From Salicibibacter cibarius (GTDB lineage: Bacteria; Bacillota; Bacilli; Bacillales; Marinococcaceae): DNA of 64,000 bases. This document shows, one piece after another, positions 15,962 through 25,034 of this stretch. Both the position numbers and the translations under genes were made by a program. The stretch's first letter is position 1; the number at the start of each line of letters is the position of its first letter. The stretch spans positions 3,968,001-4,032,000 of the forward strand of contig NZ_CP054705.1 in assembly GCF_016495725.1 (NCBI RefSeq). The letters run 5' to 3'. A model generated the notes under the pieces. That model was not told the DNA's origin. It was given only the letters and a program-made list of their open reading frames with translations, and did no database searches.

Positions 15962-17328
15962 AATTAAAAACAAAATTGCAAGTATCAGCGGCACTGGCAT
16001 TGATTTTATTTGTCGCCGCTACAAATATTTTCGTCTATATTTTTTATGAAAATGATAGTTGGGCTTCGGAAATATCGAGAGTCACCAACCAGGCGGAAGC
16101 GACGGCTGAACAGCTCAGCGCAGCGATCGACGACGGATCGGGATTAGACGGTATCATTCAAGCCAACCTTCCCGGAAACGGGATGGTGAGGGTCATCAAT
16201 CACCAGGAAGATACGATTCATACCTCTACGAGAGAGCAGCGATTTTCAGAGTTTCCCGCACGCTTTACGAATACACAGGAATCGCGCACATTGGTCACCG
16301 ATGATGGAGAGCGGTTTGTTTTCATTTATAAACCGATCGTTTGGGAAGATGGGAATATCGTCACTTTGGAAGTGTCGGAACACTTGCAAGGCATGGAAGA
16401 AAATATGGAAGTGCTCCGCTATATCCTAGTCGCGGCGTCGTTCATCGTGCTCATCCCTGCGGTCCTTGGAGGTTGGGTGTTAGGCGCTATCATCTTGCGT
16501 CCAATCAACAGCTTAATCACAACGATGAAAAACATACAGGAAAAGGGGAATTTAAAACCGATCAACAACAAACGGCGTTCCCGGGATGAACTTCAACAGC
16601 TGATCGAAGCGTTCAACGAAATGGTGGAGCGCTTGGAGCGGGAATTTGAAAAACAAGATCAATTTGTGTCCGATGCCTCGCATGAATTGCGCACACCGTT
16701 AACCATCATCGACGGCTACGCCACTATGCTGAAACGCTGGGGAAAAACAAAACCGGAAGTGTTGGATGAGGCGATTGAAGCGATCACCGAAGAAGGGGGA
16801 CGGATGAAACATTTGGCCGAACAATTGCTGCTGCTTGTAAGAGACGGAGAACATCTTCAATTGGACCCCGAACATTTTCAGCTTGATACGGTTGTCGGGA
16901 AAGCGGCGCGAGCAATGGAAACCGCCTCGCAACGCGAGGTTTATTTTTCTGCCGAGACTGACACGCTTTTCGTCCATGCAGATCTGGAAAAAATAAAACA
17001 AGTGCTCTACATCATTCTTGATAACGCACTTAAATACAGCGACAAGAATATTGATGTTTCCGTTTGGCAAGAGAACCGCATGGCCTATGTATCCATCACC
17101 GATTACGGTGCCGGCATTTCCGAAGCGGACCAGAAACGTATTTTTGACCGCTTTTACAGAATCAATAAAGCCAGGTCCCGAGAAGACGGAGGCACGGGAT
17201 TAGGGTTGTCGATTGCCGGTAAATTAATGGAAGCACAAGGCGGGCGAATCACATTGGACAGCAAAATCAGCGCGTATACGACATTTACCATTGAAATCCC
17301 GATTGGAGAAGGAGGAAAAAGCCAATGA
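15958..17328 (+). CDS. sensor histidine kinase with HAMP domain (YkoH-like)
   Basis: A 456-residue membrane kinase. Helices at ~10-30 and ~150-172 enclose an extracytoplasmic sensor of about 120 residues rich in acidic groups. A HAMP linker follows (RPINSLITTMKNIQEKGNL). The phospho-His is in FVSDASHELRTPLTII (~238). The ATP domain has N-box DNALKYSD, G1 DYGAGI, F-box RFYRINKAR and G2 GGTGLGLSI. All needed motifs are present. Start and stop overlap its neighbours by 4 bases, so it is translated in an operon with the regulator and the PepSY protein. Confidence 0.9.
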   Translation: MKLKTKLQVSAALALILFVAATNIFVYIFYENDSWASEISRVTNQAEATAEQLSAAIDDGSGLDGIIQANLPGNGMVRVINHQEDTIHTSTREQRFSEFPARFTNTQESRTLVTDDGERFVFIYKPIVWEDGNIVTLEVSEHLQGMEENMEVLRYILVAASFIVLIPAVLGGWVLGAIILRPINSLITTMKNIQEKGNLKPINNKRRSRDELQQLIEAFNEMVERLEREFEKQDQFVSDASHELRTPLTIIDGYATMLKRWGKTKPEVLDEAIEAITEEGGRMKHLAEQLLLLVRDGEHLQLDPEHFQLDTVVGKAARAMETASQREVYFSAETDTLFVHADLEKIKQVLYIILDNALKYSDKNIDVSVWQENRMAYVSITDYGAGISEADQKRIFDRFYRINKARSREDGGTGLGLSIAGKLMEAQGGRITLDSKISAYTTFTIEIPIGEGGKSQ

Positions 17329-17873
17329 AAAAACTGCTTATTATAAGCACCGGCATTGTCGTTTTTTTGCTGGCAGTGGTTGGTGTGACACAGTTGAATG
17401 CCGGTACAAGCAGCGCGCAACTAGCGGAGGGTGAAATTGTGGAAAAAGTCGGCAATGAGTACCCTGGGGATGTAACGAATGTGGATCCCTTGCAGCATAA
17501 CGGCCAACCCGCGTATGAAGTAGAACTTGCAAACGACCAAGGGGTCTACGCTCTTATGATCGATGCTGCCGAGGGAGAGGTGATGAACCTGGAGATCATT
17601 GAAGCTCGAACGGAGAGCGGCGGAGAAAGCGAGGAGGAAACGAATGACGAGGAAGAAGAAACAGAATCGGTGGATGATGAACTTCCGGTGAGTGCTGCCG
17701 AAGCCGTACAAATCGCTGCGAATGAAGTAGATGGGATCATTGAAGAAATGGAGCTCGAGATAGATGATGAAGGCACCTATTATGAAATTGAAATCGAGTC
17801 GAGCAGTGGAGACATCGATATAGACATTGATGCGTATACCGGAGAAATACTCGTTTTTTCGTATGATGATTAA
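17325..17873 (+). CDS. PepSY-domain exported protein (YkoI-like)
   Basis: A 182-residue protein with an N-terminal signal/anchor helix (LLIISTGIVVFLLAVVGVTQ). Two PepSY-like units follow: residues ~35-90 (VEKVGNEYPGDVTNVDPLQH and VYALMIDAAEGEVMNLE) and ~125-182 (VSAAEAVQIAANEVDGIIEE, DIDIDAYTGEILVF). They are joined by a linker that is nearly all Glu/Asp/Ser/Thr. PepSY units are often protease-inhibitory or sensory. Being the last gene of the two-component operon with a 4-base overlap, it probably tunes the kinase or acts as its output. Confidence 0.85.
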   Translation: MKKLLIISTGIVVFLLAVVGVTQLNAGTSSAQLAEGEIVEKVGNEYPGDVTNVDPLQHNGQPAYEVELANDQGVYALMIDAAEGEVMNLEIIEARTESGGESEEETNDEEEETESVDDELPVSAAEAVQIAANEVDGIIEEMELEIDDEGTYYEIEIESSSGDIDIDIDAYTGEILVFSYDD

Positions 17874-17889
17874 AGAAAGATTTAGCTGC

Positions 17890-18036
17890 TTTTGGCGACC
17901 TAACTCTTTGCTGTCAGCCATATTAGGTCGTCATAATGCCTTTTGGCGACCTAACTAGTAAAGTCCATCTGCATTAGGTCGTCATCATCGCTTTTTGACG
18001 ACCTAACTCAATGCTGCCATACGCGTTAGGTCGTTA
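17890..18036. repeat. three-unit inverted-repeat array, 51-52-bp spacing
   Basis: Three units share the layout (t)ggcGACCTAACt ... aTTAGGTCgtca. The GACCTAA arms begin at 17897, 17948 and 18000, so the spacing is 51 and 52 bp. Each unit is self-complementary and would fold as a hairpin in RNA or ssDNA. The loops differ. Located between convergent genes, after the PepSY gene and before the shared terminator. Confidence 0.85.
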
Positions 18037-18041
18037 ATTTT

Positions 18042-18072
18042 AAAAAAACCAAGCCCGCAGGCTTGGTTTTTC
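18042..18072. terminator. bidirectional terminator between PepSY and YusW-like genes
   Basis: A 9-10 bp GC-rich stem (aaccaagcc/ggcttggtt) with an A run on the left and a T run on the right ends both converging transcripts. Confidence 0.85.
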
Positions 18073-18079
18073 GTCGCTG

Positions 18080-18577
18080 TTACCCTTCTTCAATCTCCAA
18101 TTCCTCGCCGTTCAAAAATTCGATTTCAATTTCCAGTTCATTGTAATCCGAATCTAAGTCAAACGCTTCAAGCGCAGCTTGCTTCACTTCCTCCTCATTT
18201 GAGTTTTCGTTAATGCCCGCGTTTGGCAGGATGTCGGAAAGCTCGTTCAACGCCTCGTCACCGCTGATTTTCGTTTCTTCATCCCCGCGCTCATCCTCAA
18301 TTTCCGCTTCCGGATCGCCGCCTTCATATTCGTAATCTGCTTCATATTCCCGATCACCATACTCTACGTCCAACTCAAACTCCTTAAATGGAAGAGTTTC
18401 GAACCAGTCATTTTCGCCATCTGTCTGCACGGTTGTTTCTTCCTCTTGGACCGACGTTTCACCACTGTCTTTCGGTGCTTGCCCATCATCCCCTGCGCTA
18501 GCATTAAATTGGGAAAATCCGAAGGCCGACAGAGAGATAGCAGCGACACAGCCGGTGGCAATCATAAATTTTTTCAT
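18080..18577 (-). CDS. YusW-like exported acidic protein
   Basis: A 165-residue protein starting MKKFMIATGCVAAISLSAFG, a signal peptide or lipoprotein-like leader. A Glu/Thr-rich linker follows. The mature domain (~50-165) has FKEFELDVEYGDREYEADYE, ISGDEALNELSDILPNAGIN and a final acidic strand, which matches the YusW-like family of Bacillus (function unknown). ATG 18577 has GGAGG about 9 bases upstream; a longer frame to 18619 lacks support. It faces the PepSY gene across a shared terminator; both encode small acidic exported proteins that may respond to the same envelope signal. Confidence 0.8.
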   Translation of the reverse strand: MKKFMIATGCVAAISLSAFGFSQFNASAGDDGQAPKDSGETSVQEEETTVQTDGENDWFETLPFKEFELDVEYGDREYEADYEYEGGDPEAEIEDERGDEETKISGDEALNELSDILPNAGINENSNEEEVKQAALEAFDLDSDYNELEIEIEFLNGEELEIEEG

Positions 18578-18714
18578 GTCATATTTCCTCCTTTTATTTG
18601 GTATACATTCACTGTACACCTCCCCGATGAATCTTCTCTGAAATCAACATTAAAATTCGATTAGAAAAATAAAGCGGCGTACCACTCTCGAAAGTGATAC
18701 ACCGCTTCTCGGTT

Positions 18715-19866
18715 TTATTCGTTTCGCCCAAACACATCGCCCGCCAGTTGCATGATCGTCATGTCATCCATCGGTGGGTTATGCAGACCGGCACGCACAT
18801 CGCGGTAATACCGGCCGAGCGGCGTGTCCGGTTGCAAACTTTTCGCTCCGGCAACGCGCATGGCAAGGTCCACGATATCAACCGCGTCGTTAACGACCGC
18901 GTGTTTCACCGCGCCCAATTCCGTTTTCATCTGCTGGCGGGCTTCCTGGTCGCTTCGGTCCCATTTGTTGGCGACCGAATAGAGGAAATGGCGGCTTCGC
19001 TGCCGCATCAGTTCCGCTTCGCCGATTTTCTGCTTAATGTTTGGAAGGTCGGCAATCGTCCCTTCGATGCTGTTCGGAGAATAATGATTGGCGTAGTTGG
19101 CGCTGTAATCAAGGGCCGCCTCCGCGATGCCGAAGTAGCAAGCCGGGATGTGCAAGAGCCACCCGGCTGCTTCTTTTTGCGGTGTCATCGCCTGCACGTA
19201 ATCCTCTTCCTTGAGCGGCACGTTCTCAAGCACGAGATCATCGCTCCCGGTCGCGCGCATGCCGAGAGCGTCCCACGTATGATCAACGGATACCCCCGGC
19301 AAGCTGCGATGGACGAGGAAGTTCCCCACTTCGTCCCTGCCTTCAATGCCAGCGCTGACGATAAAATAATCCAGCGTAGGCGCGAGCGTGGTAAAGGTTT
19401 TGCGCCCGCTGATCGTCCAGCCGTTCTCCGTTTTTGTTGCTGTTGTTTCCGGACGTCCGCCACGCGTTGGGCTCCCCGTCGCCGGTTCACTGGCGGCCCC
19501 ATTGAGCAGAGCGCCGTTTTCCACGATATCGCGGGCGACGGCCGCGTATGTTTTTTCATCCCATGTTTCGTTTTCCCCTAGTTGCATCGCGAGACCCATA
19601 TGCCAACCGATGGATAACGCGGTGGAGCCATCGGCGTGGGCGATCGTTTCTTGCAACTCCAGCATCTCCGACAGACTGATGCCCTGACCGCCGTATTTTT
19701 TAGGTACAGTAAGTCCCGGGTAATTTGCTTCCCTCAGCGTTTTGAAATTTTCATGAGGGAATGTTCCCGCGCGATCGTGCTCGGCAGCTCTTTCTTTGAA
19801 TGCAGGCGTTATTTTTTCCAATATTTCCAGTCGTTCTCGTTGCGTCTGACATGTTGCCAAGTCCAT
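18715..19866 (-). CDS. ydbM: acyl-CoA dehydrogenase family flavoprotein (YdbM-like)
   Basis: A 383-residue protein with the three-domain acyl-CoA dehydrogenase layout: N-terminal helices, a middle strand domain with GAASEPATGSPTRGGRPET (the flavin/substrate loop) and TISGRKTFTTLAP, and a C-terminal helical domain with VDLAMRVAGAKSL. The usual catalytic Glu region is not conserved, as in the YdbM/SfnB/DszC-like branch, where several members are reduced-flavin monooxygenases of sulfur compounds. ATG 19866 has AGGTGAGG at 6 bases. Lying just downstream of cysJI in the same direction, a role in organosulfur use is plausible but is inference. Confidence 0.8.
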   Translation of the reverse strand: MDLATCQTQRERLEILEKITPAFKERAAEHDRAGTFPHENFKTLREANYPGLTVPKKYGGQGISLSEMLELQETIAHADGSTALSIGWHMGLAMQLGENETWDEKTYAAVARDIVENGALLNGAASEPATGSPTRGGRPETTATKTENGWTISGRKTFTTLAPTLDYFIVSAGIEGRDEVGNFLVHRSLPGVSVDHTWDALGMRATGSDDLVLENVPLKEEDYVQAMTPQKEAAGWLLHIPACYFGIAEAALDYSANYANHYSPNSIEGTIADLPNIKQKIGEAELMRQRSRHFLYSVANKWDRSDQEARQQMKTELGAVKHAVVNDAVDIVDLAMRVAGAKSLQPDTPLGRYYRDVRAGLHNPPMDDMTIMQLAGDVFGRNE

Positions 19867-19988
19867 GGTTATCCTCACCTTTTTAAGCATCTCCCCTCAT
19901 TATACTAAAACAATCGGGATGATGCATAAGCTACAAATCATCAAGAGAAATTTCCAATTCTACTTCCCCGTCTTCGACTTTTTTGTGT

Positions 19989-20093
19989 TTTGGCTGATAT
20001 TTTGCATGATTTGGCTGATAAATCTCTTTATTCGGCTGATATCCGCTTGGTTTTGGCTGATAAAACCTTCATTTCCGCTGATATCATCCTGAC
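19989..20093. repeat. five-unit 21-bp tandem array (site 2)
   Basis: Five copies of (t/c)(g/c)GCTGATA with the core C at 19994, 20015, 20036, 20057 and 20078, exactly 21 bp apart. Same motif, copy number, spacing and orientation relative to the flanking minus-strand genes as the array at 12910. It lies between the start of the ydbM-like gene and the cysI terminator. Confidence 0.9.
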
Positions 20094-20105
20094 GACGTCC
20101 CACGC

Positions 20106-20136
20106 AAAAAAGCCCCGAGTTCTATTGACCCGAGGC
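20106..20136 (-). terminator. terminator of cysJI
   Basis: On the minus strand a stem (agcctcggg with ctcggggct, one wobble and one mismatch) is followed by TTTTTT, 14 bases past the cysI stop. Confidence 0.8.
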
Positions 20137-20149
20137 TATCTTAATGGAT

Positions 20150-21859
20150 TTAATCGTGAAAGTCGAGTCCCGAATGTACTTCGTTTACATAGCCGGCGCG
20201 CACGACATAATCCCCGAAATGTTCGCCATCGTTCCGCTCTTTCGCATACGCGGAAATGATTGGGCGTAATTCTTCCAGAATTTGCGCTTCACCGATATTT
20301 TCCCGGTAAAGTTTATTCAGCCGGTCTCCGGCAAAACCTGCGCCCAAATATAAGTTATACTTTCCGGGAGCCTTGCCGATAAAGCCGATCTCTCCAAGGG
20401 CCGGGCGGGCGCACCCATTGGGGCATCCCGTCATGCGAATGATGATTTCCTCATCCCTTAACCCCGATTCCTCCAACATTTCTTCGATTTTTTCCAACAA
20501 AGACGGCAGGTATCGTTCCGATTCGGCCATTGCCAACTCACAGGTCGGGAAGGCAACGCAAGCCATGGAATTGCGCCGCAGGGCGGATTGCCGTTCCCCA
20601 TCTTCCAACCCGTACTTCTCGATCAACGCTGCAATTTGCGTTTTTTTCTGGCCGGTCACATTACTGATGACGAGATTTTGATTGGGGGTGAGGCGGAAAT
20701 CACCGGTATGGATTTTCGCGATTTCCCGTAAACCGGTCATCAGAGGATAATCTTCGAAATCCTTGATACGGCCGTTTTGGATAAATAGTGTCAGGTTCCA
20801 GCGGCCTTTTATTCCTTTTACCCAACCATAGCGGTCGCCATTATGATCAAAATGATAGGCACGCGCTTCTTCAAGCGCCCATCCCAATCGCTCGTTCAAC
20901 TCTTGTTTGATCCAATCGAGCCCATTGGCGTCAACCGTGTATTTGAAGCGAGCGTTCGTTCGCACCGAACGGTTGCCATTGTCCCGTTGAATCGCGATCA
21001 CTTGCCAGGCGACGTCAAATAGTTGTTCCGGTTTGCAAAACCCAATCACGCGGGCCAACTGCGGGTACGTTTCCGTATCCCCGTGCGTCATCCCCATGCC
21101 GCCGCCGACCGCGACATTAAACCCTTGCAGTTCTCCGTTCTCCACGATCGCGATGAATCCGAGATCTTGGGAAAAAATATCCACATCGTTGGAAGGCGGA
21201 ACCGCGATGCCGATTTTAAATTTCCTCGGCAAGTAGACGTCTCCGTATAAGGGTTCCTCGGTTTCTTTACTGTCCACGACTTTTTCTTTATCGAGCCAAA
21301 TTTCATGATAAGCATTCGTTTGCGGAGAAAGGTCATCGCTCAACCGTTTCGACCATTCATAAACGTCGGAATGAATTTCGGATTGATATGGGTTTGGATT
21401 GCACATCACATTCCGGTTCACGTCCCCGCACGCGGCTAAAGTATCCAACAGGGAATCGTTAATTTCTTGTATGTTTTTTTTCATATTCCATTTCATTATG
21501 CCATGCAATTGAAACGCTTGGCGCGTCGTCAGCTTCAACGAACCGTTGGCGTATTTATTCGCAACTTCATCCATGGCGAGCCATTGCTCGGGCGTGGCGA
21601 CACCGCCGGGCGCACGCACACGCACCATAAATTGGTAGGCAGGCTCCAACTTTTGGCGGCGTCGTTCATTGCGAAAGTCACGGTCATCCTGCAAATAGCT
21701 CCCGTGGAATTTAAGCAAGCGCTTATCATCATCGTTCATTCCGGCACTAATCGGCTCTTGCAAACTTTCGACCAGCGTTCCGCGCAAATGGTTGCTGTCC
21801 CGTTTGATACGTTCGACGTCACTGGGAGGACCGTGCAATCCTGTTTTTTCTTTCGTCAC
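20150..21859 (-). CDS. cysI: sulfite reductase (NADPH) hemoprotein beta-component
   Basis: A 569-residue enzyme that reduces sulfite to sulfide with six electrons in cysteine biosynthesis. The siroheme/4Fe-4S cysteines are visible in the paired motifs [13 protein letters not shown] and [18 protein letters not shown]. The N-terminal half contains the family motif [22 protein letters not shown] and QLHGIMKWN. Length is normal. It is the second gene of cysJI, starting 20 bases after the cysJ stop, and a terminator follows directly. No frameshift or missing residue is seen. Confidence 0.96.
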   Translation of the reverse strand: MTKEKTGLHGPPSDVERIKRDSNHLRGTLVESLQEPISAGMNDDDKRLLKFHGSYLQDDRDFRNERRRQKLEPAYQFMVRVRAPGGVATPEQWLAMDEVANKYANGSLKLTTRQAFQLHGIMKWNMKKNIQEINDSLLDTLAACGDVNRNVMCNPNPYQSEIHSDVYEWSKRLSDDLSPQTNAYHEIWLDKEKVVDSKETEEPLYGDVYLPRKFKIGIAVPPSNDVDIFSQDLGFIAIVENGELQGFNVAVGGGMGMTHGDTETYPQLARVIGFCKPEQLFDVAWQVIAIQRDNGNRSVRTNARFKYTVDANGLDWIKQELNERLGWALEEARAYHFDHNGDRYGWVKGIKGRWNLTLFIQNGRIKDFEDYPLMTGLREIAKIHTGDFRLTPNQNLVISNVTGQKKTQIAALIEKYGLEDGERQSALRRNSMACVAFPTCELAMAESERYLPSLLEKIEEMLEESGLRDEEIIIRMTGCPNGCARPALGEIGFIGKAPGKYNLYLGAGFAGDRLNKLYRENIGEAQILEELRPIISAYAKERNDGEHFGDYVVRAGYVNEVHSGLDFHD

Positions 21860-21879
21860 TTTTTACCGCTCCCTTCTTG

Positions 21880-23742
21880 TTAATAAACATCCCGTTGATA
21901 CCGGTTTTGCAGTTTCATATCTTCAATATAAGCAGTGGCTTCTTCCTCACTCAAACCGCCTTCTTGTTGAAGAATAGCCGACAGCGTGTCATGGACGTCA
22001 CTGGCCATCTGTTTCTCATCCCCGCAGACGTACAACACGGCTCCTTCTTGCAGCCATTGATAGAATTCGCGGGCGTTTTCGCGCATGCGATGCTGAACAT
22101 ACACTTTTTCCTCGCCGTCCCGGGAAAAAGCCACATCCATTTTCGTCAGCACGCCATCCTTCAACCATTGCTGCCAATCAACTTGGTAAAGAAAGTCCGA
22201 GGAAAAATGTTGCTCGCCGAAAAACAACCATGTTTTTCCTTCTGCTTCGATTTCTTCCCGTTCTTCCAAAAAGGAACGAAATGGAGCAACCCCTGTGCCG
22301 GGTCCGATCATGATAATTGGCGTTTGGGGATCTTCCGGCAATTTAAAATTCGGGTTGCGATGAACATAGACAGGCAACTCTTCTCCCGGCTCTGTCCGCT
22401 CGGCACATTGTCCGGAACATACGCCGGTTCGAGCGCGCCCATGCGTTTCATACCGGACTGTACCGATCGTTAAGTGCACTTCATCAGGATTGGCATGATA
22501 ACTGTTCGCAATTGAATACAGACGCGCCGGGATTTTGCGAAGAATCTTGATAAACGCCTCGGCGTCGATTTCCCACGGCCCGAAATCTTGCGCCAAGTCC
22601 AGCAAATCCCGTCCGGTCATATAATCCCTAAGTTTATCTTCGTTCCCATCTGCCAATAGGTCTTTCAATTCCTCACGAGAGGATAACTCCGCGGCTTGCT
22701 GCATTAACGGCTTCGTCAATACCGTGATTTCAAAATGGGAGGTCAACGCCTCACGCAAAGCCGCTTTCTCCCCTTGTTTGTTCACGGTCACCAAGGCTTC
22801 GGGTTCCCAGTTCATGCACTCGATCAGCTGTTCAACCAACGTAGCATCGTTTTCGGGAAAGATGCCTAAACTATCCCCCGGTTCGAATTCCAAGTTCGAG
22901 TCTTCCAGCGACAACTCCAAGTGACGGTTTTCTTTATTTGACCCTCGGCCGCTAATATTAATATTTTCCAGAATTTCCGCACGGAACGGATTTTTTCTTG
23001 AGTACGCCTCCTTAGCAGGGGTTGGTTGTGCAAGCGGCGCATCCATCGCTGATCCATCGTTGTTTGCCGGCCCCTCCGCGTATTTGCTCAATTCGGCAAG
23101 AACGCCATCGATCCACCCTTCCGCATCTTCATCAAAGTCAACGTCACAATCGACCCGCGGATAGAGACGTTCACCGCCCAACTCTTCGAGTCGTTGATCA
23201 ATATCCTTGCCTGCTTGGCAAAAATATTCGTAAGAAAGATCGCCCAATGAAAGGACGGAAAAGTGTACCCCGTCTAATTTCGGCGCTTTTCTGCTGTTCA
23301 TTGTTTCATAAAATGATAAGCCGGGTTCGGGAGGATCCCCTTCGCCATGAGTAGCGACAACGACAAGAATATGATCGGCATTTTTTAAATTTTTTGGTTT
23401 AACATTCAACATGGAGGCTAGGGTAACATTGCACGGCTGGCTTTCTAACTTACCGTAAAGATCCTCCGCCACTTCTTGGCAATTGCCGGTTTCCGAACCA
23501 TAAAGAATGGTTACCTCCTGTGTTTTCGGTTGGCTTTCCGTTTGTGTCAAGGTTGCCGTTTCCGGCGGGTGTTCCATGGCAACCGCAGCTGTTTCCGCAA
23601 AAGCCGTTGCTGTTTGCGGAGCCGGAGAAGCGAGATAGCCGCTTAGCCATATTTTTTGTGTTTCACTCAGTGTCGGAATTAAACGATTAAGAAGGTCCGT
23701 CTGCTCCTCGTTAAACGGACTGTCCGTCACCTGAAGGGCCAA
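21880..23742 (-). CDS. cysJ: sulfite reductase (NADPH) flavoprotein alpha-component
   Basis: About 620 residues, the electron-supplying partner of CysI. Order of domains: an N-terminal helix region (SPFNEEQTDLLNRLIPTLSE), a flavodoxin FMN domain (VTILYGSETGNCQEVAEDLY, HGEGDPPEPG), and a connecting/FAD domain (RLYSIANSYHANPDEVHLT, TGVCSGQCAERTEPGEELP). The NADPH domain has MIGPGTGVAPFRSFLEERE and ends in RYQRDVY, the usual aromatic C-terminus. TTG at 23742 stands 8 bases after AGGAGG and aligns with known starts; GTG codons at 23748 and 23751 are too close to that site. Confidence 0.95.
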   Translation of the reverse strand: MALQVTDSPFNEEQTDLLNRLIPTLSETQKIWLSGYLASPAPQTATAFAETAAVAMEHPPETATLTQTESQPKTQEVTILYGSETGNCQEVAEDLYGKLESQPCNVTLASMLNVKPKNLKNADHILVVVATHGEGDPPEPGLSFYETMNSRKAPKLDGVHFSVLSLGDLSYEYFCQAGKDIDQRLEELGGERLYPRVDCDVDFDEDAEGWIDGVLAELSKYAEGPANNDGSAMDAPLAQPTPAKEAYSRKNPFRAEILENINISGRGSNKENRHLELSLEDSNLEFEPGDSLGIFPENDATLVEQLIECMNWEPEALVTVNKQGEKAALREALTSHFEITVLTKPLMQQAAELSSREELKDLLADGNEDKLRDYMTGRDLLDLAQDFGPWEIDAEAFIKILRKIPARLYSIANSYHANPDEVHLTIGTVRYETHGRARTGVCSGQCAERTEPGEELPVYVHRNPNFKLPEDPQTPIIMIGPGTGVAPFRSFLEEREEIEAEGKTWLFFGEQHFSSDFLYQVDWQQWLKDGVLTKMDVAFSRDGEEKVYVQHRMRENAREFYQWLQEGAVLYVCGDEKQMASDVHDTLSAILQQEGGLSEEEATAYIEDMKLQNRYQRDVY

Positions 23743-24026
23743 CGCCACCACCTCCTGATAAAATTACTGCACGAAAGGATGAACATCCATCTCTATGTAA
23801 GTATATATTATATTACTTTGATAATTCTTATGTGTCAAGTAGGTTTTATGTTGAGTTTTTTATGCTATGCCGTTTTTCGAACGAGCATCGCTTCTATTCG
23901 CAGATCAACAAATCTTATGCGTTCGCAACCCCCAACCTTGAGGATTAATATGGGTACTGAGCAACGCTAAGCGTCCTCAAAATCAGATTCTGAGGACTCA
24001 GTTGGGGCATGGCATAAGAAAAACTA

Positions 24027-24115
24027 AGGTTTCCGCCAAGTCCTTATAGCGGAAGCCTTGGTTCTTCTTATCCTTTAATCCTTTAACAAAGTGAAACGTT
24101 CTTAAAGTGTTGATA
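24027..24115. repeat. ~90-bp intergenic repeat, copy A
   Basis: Contains tttccgccaagtccttatag, a short stem (cttccgc/gcggaag type) and then tatcctttaatcctttaac. The same sequence, about 85% identical by eye, recurs in the same orientation at 24683-24776. Confidence 0.7.
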
Positions 24116-24447
24116 AAAACATAAGCCATTGAACGCTAATCAAACGATCGTGAACGCCAAAGAGACCCATAAAACCCCTTCACGGTAATTTTTTATATAA
24201 GGGTCAAAATGTTTATTCGTGATTTATTCGAACTTCTAACGTAGCAAGCCGCTGCTAACAACAGAAACGGCGTTGTTGGCAACAAAGGCAGTACAATCCC
24301 GAGCACACCTAAAACAACTGATTTACCATCGCGTTATGGCCGGATCAATATTCGAAGTGAAATCTTTTTAACAATAAAGAGGGCCTAAGCCAGTTGCAGG
24401 GGCAACAGGGGGAAGGGATAGACATGATTCCAGACTTTATAATGCTT

Positions 24448-24660
24448 CATGACGACCTCACGGAGGCGTAGTCTCTCTTTTCAGGCATCATAGGCGTTTC
24501 ATGACAACCGAAACGAGACGCTTTCGTCGGTTTCGGGCTTCATGGGCGCTTCATGACGACCGAAACGAGACGCTTTCGCCGGTTTCGGGCTTCATGAACG
24601 TTTCATGCCGGCCCAAACCGAAACGCGCTCTCCGATCTGAGCTTCATGAACGTTTTATAG
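24448..24660. repeat. four-unit inverted-repeat array, 52-bp spacing
   Basis: Units begin at the catg of ttcatgac at 24448, 24500, 24552 and 24604, exactly 52 bp apart. The central two are nearly identical, with ccgaaacga facing cggtttcgg around a short loop; the outer two are diverged. The arms contain the atgacgacc sequence also seen in the 2564 array. Confidence 0.85.
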
Positions 24661-24682
24661 CTGCCAAGATTTTAGAATCCTT

Positions 24683-24776
24683 TGGAAAAGCTTGGCTTCC
24701 GCCAAACCCTTATAGTGGAAGCCTTAGTTTTACTTATCCTTTAATCCTTTAACAAAGTTAAACATTCTTAAAGTGC
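24683..24776. repeat. ~90-bp intergenic repeat, copy B
   Basis: Direct repeat of 24027-24115, including cttccgcca, ccttatag, ggaagcctta and tatcctttaatcctttaac. The two copies bracket the 52-bp array, so the whole block could have moved or been duplicated as a unit. Confidence 0.7.
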
Positions 24777-25034
24777 AAGCAACACAAAGTGTCCTCAAAC
24801 CCCAACCGCGAGGGCTAAACTAATATCGAGCAAATGATACCGTTGAACACCGCGATGCCCATAATTGTTTTGGAACTTGGAGAAAATTTATTTTCGACTT
24901 GCTCTGATCCTTTGCGCGGTAAACAGCGCCATCAGCTCATTTCACTAAGAAATTTCATAACGTGAACAGCTTATGGGTGTAGAATCATGCAAATTCATTT
25001 ATAATGGAAAAAAAAGCAGGAAGGAGCCAACATC

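Larger units (their letters stand above)
23752..25034. other. 1.3-kb gene-free region rich in repeats
   Basis: No gene is supported. It holds a four-unit 52-bp array (24448-24660) and two copies of a ~90-bp sequence flanking it (24027-24115, 24683-24776). Near 23970-24000 and 24785-24815 single units resemble the gaggact array found at 7029. The cysJ promoter must lie at its left end and the lemA promoter at its right end; neither is obvious beyond A/T-rich sequence. 24116-24440 shows nothing recognisable. Confidence 0.6.

Noticed and set aside
18694-19581. 295-codon plus-strand frame opposite the acyl-CoA dehydrogenase
   Set aside because: Shadow of a well-supported gene; composition and motifs belong to the minus strand.
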